A DNA stretch of 64,000 nt, from positions 1 through 64,000 of the forward strand of contig CAWAET010000017.1 in the NCBI GenBank assembly GCA_963781065.1. Direction: 5' to 3'. A model generated the notes under the pieces. That model did no database searches, had not been told where the DNA came from, and was given only the letters and a program-made list of their open reading frames with translations. Origin of the DNA: CALZJC01 sp963781065. Lineage in GTDB: Bacteria > Acidobacteriota > Thermoanaerobaculia > Multivoradales > JAHEKO01. Position numbers and translations under genes: made by a program. The first letter of the stretch is position 1. Each line of letters opens with the position of its first letter. This document shows, one piece after another, positions 1-8,215 of this stretch.

Positions 1-2339
1 CCGGCTTCCAACGCGGCCTCGTCGAGCGCGAGGCTTTGTGCGAACAGCTTCTGCGCTTCGTCCCGCTCTCCTACCTGCCACAGGAACCAGCCCAGGGAAG
101 TAGCGTTGCGAAGATCGCCGGTCAGGGTCTCCGGCGCCAGTTCGTAGGCCTTCCGAAAGTGACCCTCGGCTTTGCCGAAATCGCCGGCAATCAGCGCAGC
201 GTATCCGGCAACGAATTGGCTCTTGGGGTCCTCGGGGCTCAAGGCGAGCATTCTCTCGCTGGTCGCGGCAGCCTCCTCGAGCCGACCTTGTGCCAGGACC
301 GCCATCCACAGCATGAGATGGGCCATGGTGTCGTCCGGCTGCAGTTCCAGGGCTCTGGTGGTCCACCGCTCCGCCTTCTCGAAGTCGCCCAGCCCGAGAT
401 GGAGCAAACCGATGCTCCAGTAGTTGAGCGAGTGCAGGGGATTCAGAGTGAGGGCCTTGCGGAACTGAGGGTAGGCCTCGTCCCATCTCGCGTTCAAAGC
501 GTAGACATACCCCAACGAGGAATACCCCTCGCTATTGGGACTCAGAGCGATGGCGCTCTCGGTTTCCTCGAGGGCCTTCCCAATCCAGCCCTTGATGGCG
601 TAGGCCGTAGCCAGCGCAAGGTGTGCGTCCGCCAGCTCGGGGTCGGTGGAGAGAGCTTTCTCCGCTTCCTCGATGGCGAGGTCCAGCCAGCGCGACTGCC
701 CTCCGTACAGGTAGGCGCGCAGAGCGCTGGCGTTCGCCAGCCCAGCCCGGGCCAGAGCGAACCCCGGGTCCTCCTTCAATGCTCGTTGAAACAGCTCGAT
801 CGCGTTCTCGTTGGCCTCTTTGTTGTTTCGCGAGGCGAACTCCCGCCCCTTCAGGTAGAAGTTGTACGCGGTGAGGCTCTCGGTGGGTTGTCTTTCGATC
901 TGAGCCCGTTGTTGAGGAGACAGCTCCACCCGCAGGGCGGCGGCAATCCGCTCGGCAATCTGGCTCTGGACGGCGAAGATGTCGCTCAACTCTCCGTCGT
1001 AGGTTTCCGCCCACAACTGCTCCTGCTCCTCGGCCGCGATCAACTGGACGGTCACCCGGACCTTTTCTCCCTGTTGCCGAACCGTCCCGTCCAGCAGCAG
1101 GGCCGCACCCAGCTCGCGACCGATCTCGGATGGATCCGCCTCGCTCTCCCGGTACCTTCGCGAGGAAGAGAACGCGATCACTTTGCCCAGGTCGCGGATC
1201 TTCGAGAGCTGGGCGATCATCTCGATGCTCAAACCGTCGCTGAAGTACGTCTGATCGGAATCTCCGCTGAGATTGTCGAAGGGAAGAACGGCAATGGAGC
1301 GCTCCAGATCCTCAACCACCCTTGGTGTGCCTGAATCGGGTGCCTTGGCGCTGAACACACCCGCGTACCACAAGGCGAGCAGAACCAGAAGGGTCACGGC
1401 AGCGCCGCCTACTATCTTGAGCCAAGGACGCGTTTGCTGTTCTGCCCGAATCTGTGCCGGCACCGGCACCGACTGTGCTGAATCGGTGTCCCGTTTCAAG
1501 CGTTTCAGATCGGTGAGCAGCTCAGCCGCGGAGTGGTAACGAAGGGCAGGGTCTTTTTCGAGAGCCTTGCTGACCATGTGGCCCAACTCATCGGGCACGT
1601 CAGGGTTCCTTCGGACGACTGATGAGGGCGTTCCTGTCAGAATCTCCTTGAAGACCACCGCCGTGCTGGTCCCTTCAAAAGGCAGTGATCCGGCGGCCAT
1701 TTCATACAGCACCACACCGAGTGAAAAGAGGTCGGTTCGAGCGTCCAGCTCCTCACCCCGGGCTTGCTCCGGTGACATGTAGGCAACGGTTCCCATTGCC
1801 GTACCGAAGGTCGTCAGGCGCTCTTCGGCGACCGCCGTGGCAGCGTGAGAGTCCGACCCCATCTCGTCGGCCACCAGTTTGGCCAGCCCAAAATCAAGGA
1901 TCTTGGCGTCTCCCCTGTCGGTGATGAAGATGTTGCCGGGCTTGATGTCGCGGTGAATGATCCCCTTGCCGTGAGCGGCCTCGAGCGCATCGGTAAGCTG
2001 AATGCCGATGTCCAGTATCTGACCGGTCTCCAGTGGTTGGCCCTCCAGCGTCTCCTTGAGAGTGCTGCCCTCCAGCAGCTCCATGACAATGAAGGGCTGA
2101 CCTTCGTGCTCCCCAATGTCGTGGATGGTGCAGATATGAGGGTGATTCAGCGCCGATGCGGCGCGAGCCTCACGCTGAAAGCGCTCCCGGATCTCTGGAT
2201 TGCCAAAGTATTTCTCCGGCAAAAACTTGACAGCGACGCTGCGGCCCAGACGGACGTCTTCGGCCTTGTAGACCACGCCCATGCCACCGCTGCCGAGCTT
2301 CTCGATGATCCGGTAGTGCGAGACGGTCTGTCCGACCAC
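1..2339 (-). CDS. Ser/Thr protein kinase with TPR-rich C-terminus (3' end outside window)
   Basis: This is a Hanks-type protein kinase, probably a membrane-anchored sensor. I read the reverse strand from a GTG at 2339. The Gly-rich loop GSGGMG is at residues 16-21, the VAVK lysine at 38, HRDIKPGN at 129-136 and DFG at 149-151, so all catalytic elements are present. A Lys/Arg-poor hydrophobic stretch (KIVGGAAVTLLVLLALWY) near residues 307-326 is a single membrane span. After it comes a TolB/FlgO-like segment (SIAVLPFDNLSGD), then repeated TPR helices to the window edge. About 779 codons are visible and the reading frame is still open at base 1, so the C-terminus is missing. This kinase-TM-TPR order is common in acidobacteria. 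The gene lies 39 bp downstream of an ATP-grasp gene on the same strand and may be co-transcribed with it. Its substrate is unknown. Confidence 0.93.
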   Translation of the reverse strand, partial: MVGQTVSHYRIIEKLGSGGMGVVYKAEDVRLGRSVAVKFLPEKYFGNPEIRERFQREARAASALNHPHICTIHDIGEHEGQPFIVMELLEGSTLKETLEGQPLETGQILDIGIQLTDALEAAHGKGIIHRDIKPGNIFITDRGDAKILDFGLAKLVADEMGSDSHAATAVAEERLTTFGTAMGTVAYMSPEQARGEELDARTDLFSLGVVLYEMAAGSLPFEGTSTAVVFKEILTGTPSSVVRRNPDVPDELGHMVSKALEKDPALRYHSAAELLTDLKRLKRDTDSAQSVPVPAQIRAEQQTRPWLKIVGGAAVTLLVLLALWYAGVFSAKAPDSGTPRVVEDLERSIAVLPFDNLSGDSDQTYFSDGLSIEMIAQLSKIRDLGKVIAFSSSRRYRESEADPSEIGRELGAALLLDGTVRQQGEKVRVTVQLIAAEEQEQLWAETYDGELSDIFAVQSQIAERIAAALRVELSPQQRAQIERQPTESLTAYNFYLKGREFASRNNKEANENAIELFQRALKEDPGFALARAGLANASALRAYLYGGQSRWLDLAIEEAEKALSTDPELADAHLALATAYAIKGWIGKALEETESAIALSPNSEGYSSLGYVYALNARWDEAYPQFRKALTLNPLHSLNYWSIGLLHLGLGDFEKAERWTTRALELQPDDTMAHLMLWMAVLAQGRLEEAAATSERMLALSPEDPKSQFVAGYAALIAGDFGKAEGHFRKAYELAPETLTGDLRNATSLGWFLWQVGERDEAQKLFAQSLALDEAALEA

Positions 2340-2378
2340 GGTGCCTCCTGCGCGCCTATGCTAAAGAACGCGCCCCGC

Positions 2379-3599
2379 CTACTCCGCGTGCACCCGCACC
2401 GTCCGCCCGATCTCGTCACAGATCCCCCGGAGCGCGTCGTAGTCCGGGTGACGCAACCGGATCCACGCGTTCGCCATGTACCCCGCCTCGATCGGCTGGG
2501 TCGGCTGCCCGGGGGGCGGCAGGTGGGAGTCGAGGATCCACTCGCCGTAGCGGTGCTGGATGGCGTCGAGGCCTTCGTAGCCCGCCACCCGGCCGTCGCG
2601 GCTGGGCCGTAGGGCGATCATGGCGGCCGAGAAGCGGCGCGAGAGTTTGGCGTCGGAGCGGCTGTGGGCGATGGTCATGCCCCACTCGCGGTAGATGTCG
2701 AAGTCGTTGGCGGCGGCATAGAGGTCCCAGACGGAGACGCCCGGCGGGCGGCAGCCGATCTCGGAGAATTTGAGGCCCTTGGGGCCGTAGAACCACTCCA
2801 TGTGGCTGGCCGAGGTGCCCAGGCCGAGCTCGCGGATGACCTTGCGGCCCATCCGGCGGACCTCTTCGTAGCCGGGGGCGTCGATCCGGTTGGTAGTGAT
2901 CACGTAGGGCGTGATCCAGCGGTGGCGCATCGCCTCGAGCACCCCCGGGTAGTAGTGGGAGATGAACTCGTGCACGACTTCGCCGCCCGCGGTCAGGGTG
3001 TCGAAGAAGCCCTCGTGGCCCTCGATGAACTCCTCGGCCGCCACCGAGTGGCCGCGGTCGATGCCGTGCGTCCGGATGGCATGCTCGAGCTCCTCCTCGC
3101 TGCCGATGCGATCGGTGGCGGCGGCGCCGGCGCCGGCGCGCGGCTTGAGGATGATCGGGTAGCCGACCTGCCGGGCGAAGGCGCGCGCCTCCTCCGGCGA
3201 GGAGACCCCGGCTGAGGCGGCCGTGGCGATGCCGTGGCGGCGCAGGAACTCCTTCATCGCCGGCTTGTCGCGGCAGAGGAAGGCGGTCTCGACGGTGGTG
3301 CCCGGGATGGTCGCCGCCGCGCGCACCTTGGCCACCGGCAGGATGTGCGCCTCGACGGTCGCCTCCAGCCGGTCGACCCACTCGCGCGCCTGGACGCGGC
3401 GCACGGCGTCGAGCATCGCCTGCTCGTCGACCACCGATCGGACCTGCTCGTAGCCGTGCAGCCAACTCTTGAGGGTCGGCCCCAGGGCGTCGACCGGCGC
3501 CTCGCCGATGCCGGTGACGCGGGCGCCCGCCGCGTGCAGCCCGCGCACGAACTCCGGCTGGTTGGCGGGGAAGCGGGGCTCGACGAACAGGACGTGCAT
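2379..3599 (-). CDS. ATP-grasp ligase A
   Basis: This 406-residue ATP-grasp enzyme should join a carboxylate to an amine or thiol through an acyl phosphate. I chose the ATG at 3599 because AGGAGG sits just upstream; the longer open frame has no ribosome site. Visible motifs are an N-terminal Rossmann-like strand (MHVLFVEPRFPAN), the pre-ATP helix RDKPAMKEFLRRHGI, the nucleotide strand ILKPRAGAGAAAT, a second lysine-free strand EEFIEGHE, and the metal-binding segment SEIGCRPPG near the C-terminus, in place of the classic E-x-N-P-R. The same layout is found in the tandem ligases at 16274-18714, so the three are paralogues. It is divergent from the S51-like gene that starts 50 bp away, which suggests a shared promoter region. 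The substrates cannot be read from sequence. ATP-grasp membership is certain, but the specific reaction is unknown. Confidence 0.9.
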   Translation of the reverse strand: MHVLFVEPRFPANQPEFVRGLHAAGARVTGIGEAPVDALGPTLKSWLHGYEQVRSVVDEQAMLDAVRRVQAREWVDRLEATVEAHILPVAKVRAAATIPGTTVETAFLCRDKPAMKEFLRRHGIATAASAGVSSPEEARAFARQVGYPIILKPRAGAGAAATDRIGSEEELEHAIRTHGIDRGHSVAAEEFIEGHEGFFDTLTAGGEVVHEFISHYYPGVLEAMRHRWITPYVITTNRIDAPGYEEVRRMGRKVIRELGLGTSASHMEWFYGPKGLKFSEIGCRPPGVSVWDLYAAANDFDIYREWGMTIAHSRSDAKLSRRFSAAMIALRPSRDGRVAGYEGLDAIQHRYGEWILDSHLPPPGQPTQPIEAGYMANAWIRLRHPDYDALRGICDEIGRTVRVHAE

Positions 3600-3649
3600 G
3601 GGACCTCCTGCGGTGGTGTAACTGGTCCGGGGATTATAGCCTCTGACGG

Positions 3650-4616
3650 ATGCCGCCCTCGAACCCCCCGCCACCGGACCTGATCCTGCTCGGACCCCAG
3701 CGCCTGCGGCCGACGCTGGTCACGGCGCTGGCGGCCCTGGGTGGCGAGGAGCCGGGTGGCGGCCGTCACCGCCGGCTGGCAGGATCGGGAGGGCGAGGAC
3801 GCCGAGCTGCGCGAGCATCTCGGCGGCCGGGTGGTCAACCTGAAGCTCTACCGCCGAGCCGAGGAGCTGTTCGCCGACGACGAGCGGCTCTTCGAGCTCC
3901 ACCGCCAGCGTCAGGACAGGCTGCGGCAGGCGCAGCGGATCTACCGCCGCCGACTGCGCCACACCCTGGCCGCGGCGCGCGAATTGCTGGCCATGAAGGA
4001 CGAGTCCGAGCTGCTCGACAAGGCGCGACATGAGGCGGTCGGCGCCGTGCGCGAGCTGGACGCGCGCCACCTCGAGACGGCGCAGAGCATTCACCGGCGG
4101 TTCCGCGCCGAGGCCCGCCCCGACCGCCGCGCCGGCCTGCGCCGCCAGAAGGCGGAGATCGCGCGGCTGCTCGAGGACTGCGACGCGCTGGCGATCGCCG
4201 GCGGCCACGTGGCGGTGCTGCTCAACCGGCTGCGGCTGTTCGATCTGCTCGAGCTCGCGGCCGAGCGGCCGATCCTCGCCTGGTCGGCCGGCGCCATGGC
4301 GCTGGCCGAGCGGGTGGTGGTCTTCCACGACAGCCCGCCCCAGGGGCCCGGCGACACCGAGGTCCTGGAGACCGGGCTCGGACGCCTGCGCGGCCTGCTC
4401 CCCTTCCCCCACGCCCGCCGCCGCCTGCGGTTGCAGGACCCGCTGCGGGTCGCGCTGCTGGCGCGCCGCTTCGCGCCCGCGATCTGCATCGCCCTCGACG
4501 AGGGCGACCACCTGACCCACGGCGCCGACGGCTGGGCCGCCGTGGCGCCCGCCCGGCGGCTCAGCCAGTTTGGCAACGTCGCCCCCATGAGCGGCCCGCT
4601 CGAGGTCGCCGGATGA
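3650..4616 (+). CDS. Peptidase S51/PepE-like hydrolase, split by an apparent one-base frameshift
   Basis: This is a class-I-glutaminase-fold protein of the dipeptidase E/cyanophycinase type. The nucleophile elbow is WSAGAMAL, where the Ser would be catalytic. The first 34 codons from ATG 3650 give a normal first strand (DLILLGPQRLRPTLV). The homologous continuation VAAVTAGWQDREGED is in another frame. Removing one C at 3752-3753 joins them seamlessly, so I read one gene of about 321 residues. A GTG at 3741 would give a 291-residue product without the first strand, which is less likely. The middle is a long charged helical insert (RQRQDRLRQAQRIYRR). The stop codon overlaps the next ATG (ATGA), showing coupling to the esterase. 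Its place between ATP-grasp genes suggests that it cleaves the peptide-like product the ligases make; that is inference. The frameshift may be a sequencing error. Confidence 0.72.
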
Positions 4617-5758
4617 GCGCTGAGACGCTGGCGATCGATCGGCTGCTGGCCGACGGCCCGCCCGACGAGGCGGCGCTGAAGGAGTTTTTCGAGCGGCACC
4701 GGTTTCCGCTCAACGAGGGCCGCAGCACGACCTTCATCTTTCGCGGCGAGGCCGACAAGGTGCTGCTGCGGCACTGGATCTGGGGGCTGCCGGGAACCCT
4801 GCCCTTCCAGCGTGCCCCCGAGACCGACCTGTGGTTCCTGGTCGAGGAGCTGCCCTCGGACTCGCGCATCGAGTACAAGCTGGAAGTGGTGCGCGGCGGC
4901 AAGCGGAAGCTGATCCGCGACCCGCTGAACCAGTTCCTGGCGCACGACCCGTTCGGCTCCAACTCGGTGCTCCACGGACGCGACTACAAGGCTCCGGACT
5001 GGGCGCTGGAAGACCCCGAAGCGCGGCCCGGGGAGATCGTCGCGCTGAAGCTCGAGAGCGCCCACCTCGGGGGCCCCCGCGACCTCCAGGTCTACCTGCC
5101 GCCGCGGCTGCGCAAGAGCCAGCGCTACCCGCTGCTGGTGGTCCACGACGGCCCCGACTATCTCGAGTACTCGAGCCTCAAGGCCGTGCTCGACAACCTC
5201 ATCTACCGCCACGAGGTGGCGCCGATGATCGCCGCCCTCACCCGCTCGCCCGATCGGCTGGTGGAGTACGCCGCCGACCCGCGCCACGCCGCCTTCGTCG
5301 TCGAGGAGCTGGTGCCGGCGCTCGAGGCCCGCCTGCCGATCGACCCGCGGCCCGAGGCGCGCGGTCTGATGGGCGCCAGCTTCGGCGCCGTGGCGGCGCT
5401 GTCGACCGCCTGGATGCACCCCGGGGTCTTCGGCAAGCTGCTCTTGCAGTCGGGCTCGTTCGCCTTCACCGACATCGGCGAGAGCCGGCGGGGCGAGGTG
5501 TTCGAGCCGGTGGTCGACTTCATGAACCGCTTCCGCGCCGAGCCCGGCCGGCCGGCCGAGAAGGTCTTCCTGAGCTGCGGCCAGTACGAGTCGCTGATCT
5601 ACGAGAACCGCTCGCTGGTGCCGCGGCTGCAGGAGACCGGCATGTCGGTGCGCTGGGTCGAGTCGCGCGACGGCCACAACTGGGAGAACTGGCGCGACCG
5701 GCTGCGCGAGGGGCTGTCGTTCCTCTTTCCGGGGCCGCTCTGGATGGTCTACGAGTGA
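4613..5758 (+). CDS. Enterochelin-esterase-like alpha/beta hydrolase with N-terminal E-set domain
   Basis: This 381-residue protein has two parts. Residues 1 to about 130 resemble the Ig-like E-set domain that precedes the hydrolase in Fes-type esterases (IFRGEADKVLLRHWIWG). From about 140 on it is a putative-esterase alpha/beta hydrolase: YPLLVVHDGPDYLE, the nucleophile elbow GASFGA, and a late His in SRDGHNWENW. The ATG overlaps the stop of the S51-like gene by 4 bp, so translation is coupled. No signal peptide is visible, so it should act in the cytoplasm. Enterochelin esterases cleave ester bonds in siderophores, but no siderophore genes are nearby. The surrounding ATP-grasp genes point instead to hydrolysis of an acyl or peptide conjugate. 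The fold assignment is firm; the substrate is unknown. Confidence 0.88.
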   Translation: MSAETLAIDRLLADGPPDEAALKEFFERHRFPLNEGRSTTFIFRGEADKVLLRHWIWGLPGTLPFQRAPETDLWFLVEELPSDSRIEYKLEVVRGGKRKLIRDPLNQFLAHDPFGSNSVLHGRDYKAPDWALEDPEARPGEIVALKLESAHLGGPRDLQVYLPPRLRKSQRYPLLVVHDGPDYLEYSSLKAVLDNLIYRHEVAPMIAALTRSPDRLVEYAADPRHAAFVVEELVPALEARLPIDPRPEARGLMGASFGAVAALSTAWMHPGVFGKLLLQSGSFAFTDIGESRRGEVFEPVVDFMNRFRAEPGRPAEKVFLSCGQYESLIYENRSLVPRLQETGMSVRWVESRDGHNWENWRDRLREGLSFLFPGPLWMVYE

Positions 5759-5861
5759 CCCCGGGCACCGGTCGGCGCGGACCCGTCACGCCGAGCCCCG
5801 GGAGTGGCACAATAGGCGGCCTTCCCGGCATCTGACCCCTTACCGCGGACGGAGACCTCTC

Positions 5862-7130
5862 ATGGCTGTCATCACAAAACGCATCGGCCTCTCCCTGGGC
5901 GCCGACATCTGCTGGCCGATCTGCTTCGAGGAGCTGGTCCGCCAGCTCGACCTGCGGGTGCCGGCGGGCGGCGACGAGCTCCGCTTCGAGGTCGAGCGGG
6001 TCACCATCGAGCCCTTCGACCTGCGCCAGCCGGTCCGGTTCGACGTGGTCATCGACCGGGTGACTCACTGGTACCACACCAGCCGCGAGTGGATAAAGAA
6101 GTCGGTGCTGATGAACGACCTCTACGTCTTCAACAACCCGTGGTCGGTGCAGTCGATGGAGAAGCACTCCACCTACGCGGCGATGATGCACCTGGGGATG
6201 CCGGTGCCCGAGACCTGGATGGTGCCGCCCAAGGAGTACGACCGCACGCCCGATCTCGACCGCACGCTCGAGCGCTACGCCGAGATGTTCGACCTGCCGG
6301 AGGTCGGCCGCAAGCTCGGCTACCCGATGTTCATCAAGCCGTTCGACGGCGGCGCCTGGGTGGGGGTCAACCGGGTCGACACGGCGGAGAAGCTGAGGTC
6401 GGCCTACGACGAGAGCGGCCGGCGGATCATGCACCTGCAGAAGGCGGTCGAGGGCTTCGACCTGTTCGTCCGCGCCCTGGGCGTCGGGCCGCAGGTGCGG
6501 ACGATCCCCTACGATCCCGACGCGCCACTGCACGCGCGCTACAAGGTCGGGTTCGACTTCCTCGACGACGACCAGTGGGAGCTGCTGGCCGACATGGTGC
6601 TGACCATCAACACCTTCTTCGGCTGGGACTTCAACTCCTGCGAGACGCTGCGCAAGGACGGCCAGTTCTACCCGATCGACTTCGCCAACGCCTGCCCCGA
6701 CTCGCAGGTCACCTCGCTCCACTTCCACTTCCCCTGGCTGGTCAAGGCCAAGGTCAAGTGGGCCCTGTTCTGCGCCGCCACCGATCGCAAGATGCGCCGC
6801 ACGCTCGACTGGCAGCCCTACTACGACGTGCTCGACCGCGACCTGCCCTACCGCGAGCGGCTGCGCGAGTACGGCAAGATCGCCCGCGAGCGGCTGGAGA
6901 GCGACCGTTTCGAGGAGTTCTGCGCCACCCACCTCGCCCACTTCGACGAGCTGGCGCTCGAGTTCTTCGGCAGCGACACGGCCCGCGACGCGGTGCGGCA
7001 GAAGGTCGAGGCGCTGTTCCCGGCCCACGAGCACGACCAGTTCACCGACCACTTCTGGGGCCTGATCCAGTTCTGGCGCAAGACCGAGGCCGACCGGCTC
7101 GGGCTCGGGTCGAACGGCGGGGCGTCGTGA
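5862..7130 (+). CDS. ATP-grasp ligase B (RimK/glutathione-synthetase-like)
   Basis: This 422-residue ATP-grasp protein is of a different subtype from ligases A, C and D. The pre-ATP region NNPWSVQSMEKHSTYAAMM precedes a domain with GMPVPETWMV, the ATP lysine strand YPMFIKPFDGGAWVGV, and a metal-binding end IDFANACPDSQVT, where the Asn of the usual motif is kept. GGAG lies just before ATG 5862. Its stop overlaps the GTG of the next esterase (GTGA), so the two are translationally coupled. A gap of 103 bp separates it from the upstream esterase, which allows a separate promoter (TGGCACAATAGG at about 5806) but does not prove it. RimK-like enzymes add amino acids to carboxyl groups; here the substrates are unknown. 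The long C-terminal extension after the grasp domain (about residues 310-422) has no motif I recognise. Confidence 0.88.
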   Translation: MAVITKRIGLSLGADICWPICFEELVRQLDLRVPAGGDELRFEVERVTIEPFDLRQPVRFDVVIDRVTHWYHTSREWIKKSVLMNDLYVFNNPWSVQSMEKHSTYAAMMHLGMPVPETWMVPPKEYDRTPDLDRTLERYAEMFDLPEVGRKLGYPMFIKPFDGGAWVGVNRVDTAEKLRSAYDESGRRIMHLQKAVEGFDLFVRALGVGPQVRTIPYDPDAPLHARYKVGFDFLDDDQWELLADMVLTINTFFGWDFNSCETLRKDGQFYPIDFANACPDSQVTSLHFHFPWLVKAKVKWALFCAATDRKMRRTLDWQPYYDVLDRDLPYRERLREYGKIARERLESDRFEEFCATHLAHFDELALEFFGSDTARDAVRQKVEALFPAHEHDQFTDHFWGLIQFWRKTEADRLGLGSNGGAS

Positions 7131-7858
7131 AAGAGACCAGCCGCTGGTTCTCGCACAACGTCCAGCAGGAGACCCAGCTGGTGCGCTGGGGCACCTGGGG
7201 CCAGCCGGTGCTGCTGTTCCCCACCGCCGGCGGCGACGCCGAGGAGGTCGAGCGCTTCCTGATGATCCAGGCGCTCGCGCCGCTGCTCGAGGCCGGCCGG
7301 ATCAAGGTCTATTCGGTCGACTCGATCGCCGGTGCCGCCTGGATCTCCAAGCGCCACTCGCCGGCGTACTGCTCGCGGCTGCAGACCCTGTTCGCCCGTT
7401 ACATCGTCGACGAAGTGGTGCCGGCGATCCGTGCCGACTGCCGGGCGCCGCGAGCCGAGATCGTCGCCGCCGGCGCCTCGATCGGCGCCTTCAACGCCCT
7501 GTCGATCCTCTGCCGCCACCCGGAGATCTTCTCCAAGGCGATCTGCATGAGCGGCTCCTACGACTTCGAGCACTGGCTCGACGGCCGCTGGAACTCGGAC
7601 TTCTACTTCGGCTCGCCGATCCACTTCGTCCCCAACCTGGCCGAGGAAGGCGAGCAGCTCAAGCGCCTGCGCACCCGCTTCGTCGCCATCCCCACCGGCG
7701 AGGGCGCTTGGGAGGAGCCCGCCGAGTCGTGGAAGGTGGCCCACGCCCTGGGCTCGCGCGGCATCCCCAACCGGGTCGACCTGTGGGGCAAGGAGTGGAA
7801 GCACGACTGGCCGACCTGGCGGGCGATGTTGCCGAAGTACCTGGGCGAGATGGTCTAG
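7127..7858 (+). CDS. Esterase-family alpha/beta hydrolase
   Basis: This 243-residue hydrolase belongs to the same putative-esterase family as the gene at 4613 but lacks the E-set domain. The strand VLLFPTAGG is followed by the nucleophile elbow GASIGA, and a C-terminal His occurs in WKHDWPTW, which parallels GHNWENW of the other esterase. I start it at GTG 7127, which overlaps the ligase B stop in GTGA; the much longer open frame upstream is a shadow of the ligase. The stop codon TAG is itself part of the CTAG end of the palindromic repeat that follows, so the last codons of the gene and the element share bases. It is probably cytosolic, as no signal sequence is seen. With ligase B it forms a make-and-break pair. 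Confidence 0.88.
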   Translation: MKETSRWFSHNVQQETQLVRWGTWGQPVLLFPTAGGDAEEVERFLMIQALAPLLEAGRIKVYSVDSIAGAAWISKRHSPAYCSRLQTLFARYIVDEVVPAIRADCRAPRAEIVAAGASIGAFNALSILCRHPEIFSKAICMSGSYDFEHWLDGRWNSDFYFGSPIHFVPNLAEEGEQLKRLRTRFVAIPTGEGAWEEPAESWKVAHALGSRGIPNRVDLWGKEWKHDWPTWRAMLPKYLGEMV

Positions 7859-8038
7859 CCCGACCTTCTCACCAGCTCTCGACTGCGCCGACGTAGTAGC
7901 AAGAATCTGCGAGACTTCCCTCGGTCGGTCATCCTCGACGTACTTCAAGTACGCCTGTGGTGCCCTCGGTCGGTAAGTCCCACATCTTCAGGCACCTACG
8001 CCGGCTCGCTGCGAGAGCCGGTGAGAAGGTCGGGCTAG
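7855..8038. repeat. CTAG-bounded quasi-palindromic element, copy 1 (184 bp)
   Basis: Both ends read CTAGCCCGACCTTCTCACC inward, with near-perfect inverted repeats of about 27 bp. The centre contains the palindrome CGTACTTCAAGTACG and two direct copies of CCTCGGTCGGT. The left CTAG holds the stop codon of the esterase. Nearly the same sequence occurs at 31662-31845 and, inverted, at 53124-53307; 58255-58437 is a diverged relative. It has no coding capacity and would form a long hairpin if transcribed. Confidence 0.9.
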
Positions 8039-8215
8039 CCAGCAACCTCCAGTTGCCGCTACGCGAGGCTCCACTCAGCTTCCAGGTCGCGACCGCGGTC
8101 GCCGATCTCGATCTGCCGCAGAACGACCCGGCCGATCACTTCCTGGCGGCGACCGCGTTCGTCTAGGAGCTCACCTGGTGACGGTGGACCGTCATCTCGT
8201 CGCAGCGCCTCGGGG
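8039..8215 (+). pseudogene. Remnant of a PIN-domain (VapC-type) toxin gene
   Basis: Directly after the repeat, one frame reads LPLREAPLSFQ, then DLPQNDPADHFLAATAFV and a stop. The segment DPADHFLAATA is the hallmark of the third acidic motif of VapC/PIN ribonucleases. Moving one frame after the stop gives LVTVDRHLVAAP, the normal end of such proteins. The first half of the domain, with the first two acidic residues, is missing, and the left boundary coincides with the repeat. This is a dead fragment, and no antitoxin gene is visible. Confidence 0.65.

Noticed and set aside
4091..7948. Long reverse-strand open frames opposite the esterase and ATP-grasp genes
   Set aside because: They are shadows. 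The forward-strand genes have catalytic motifs, ribosome sites and overlapping stops.
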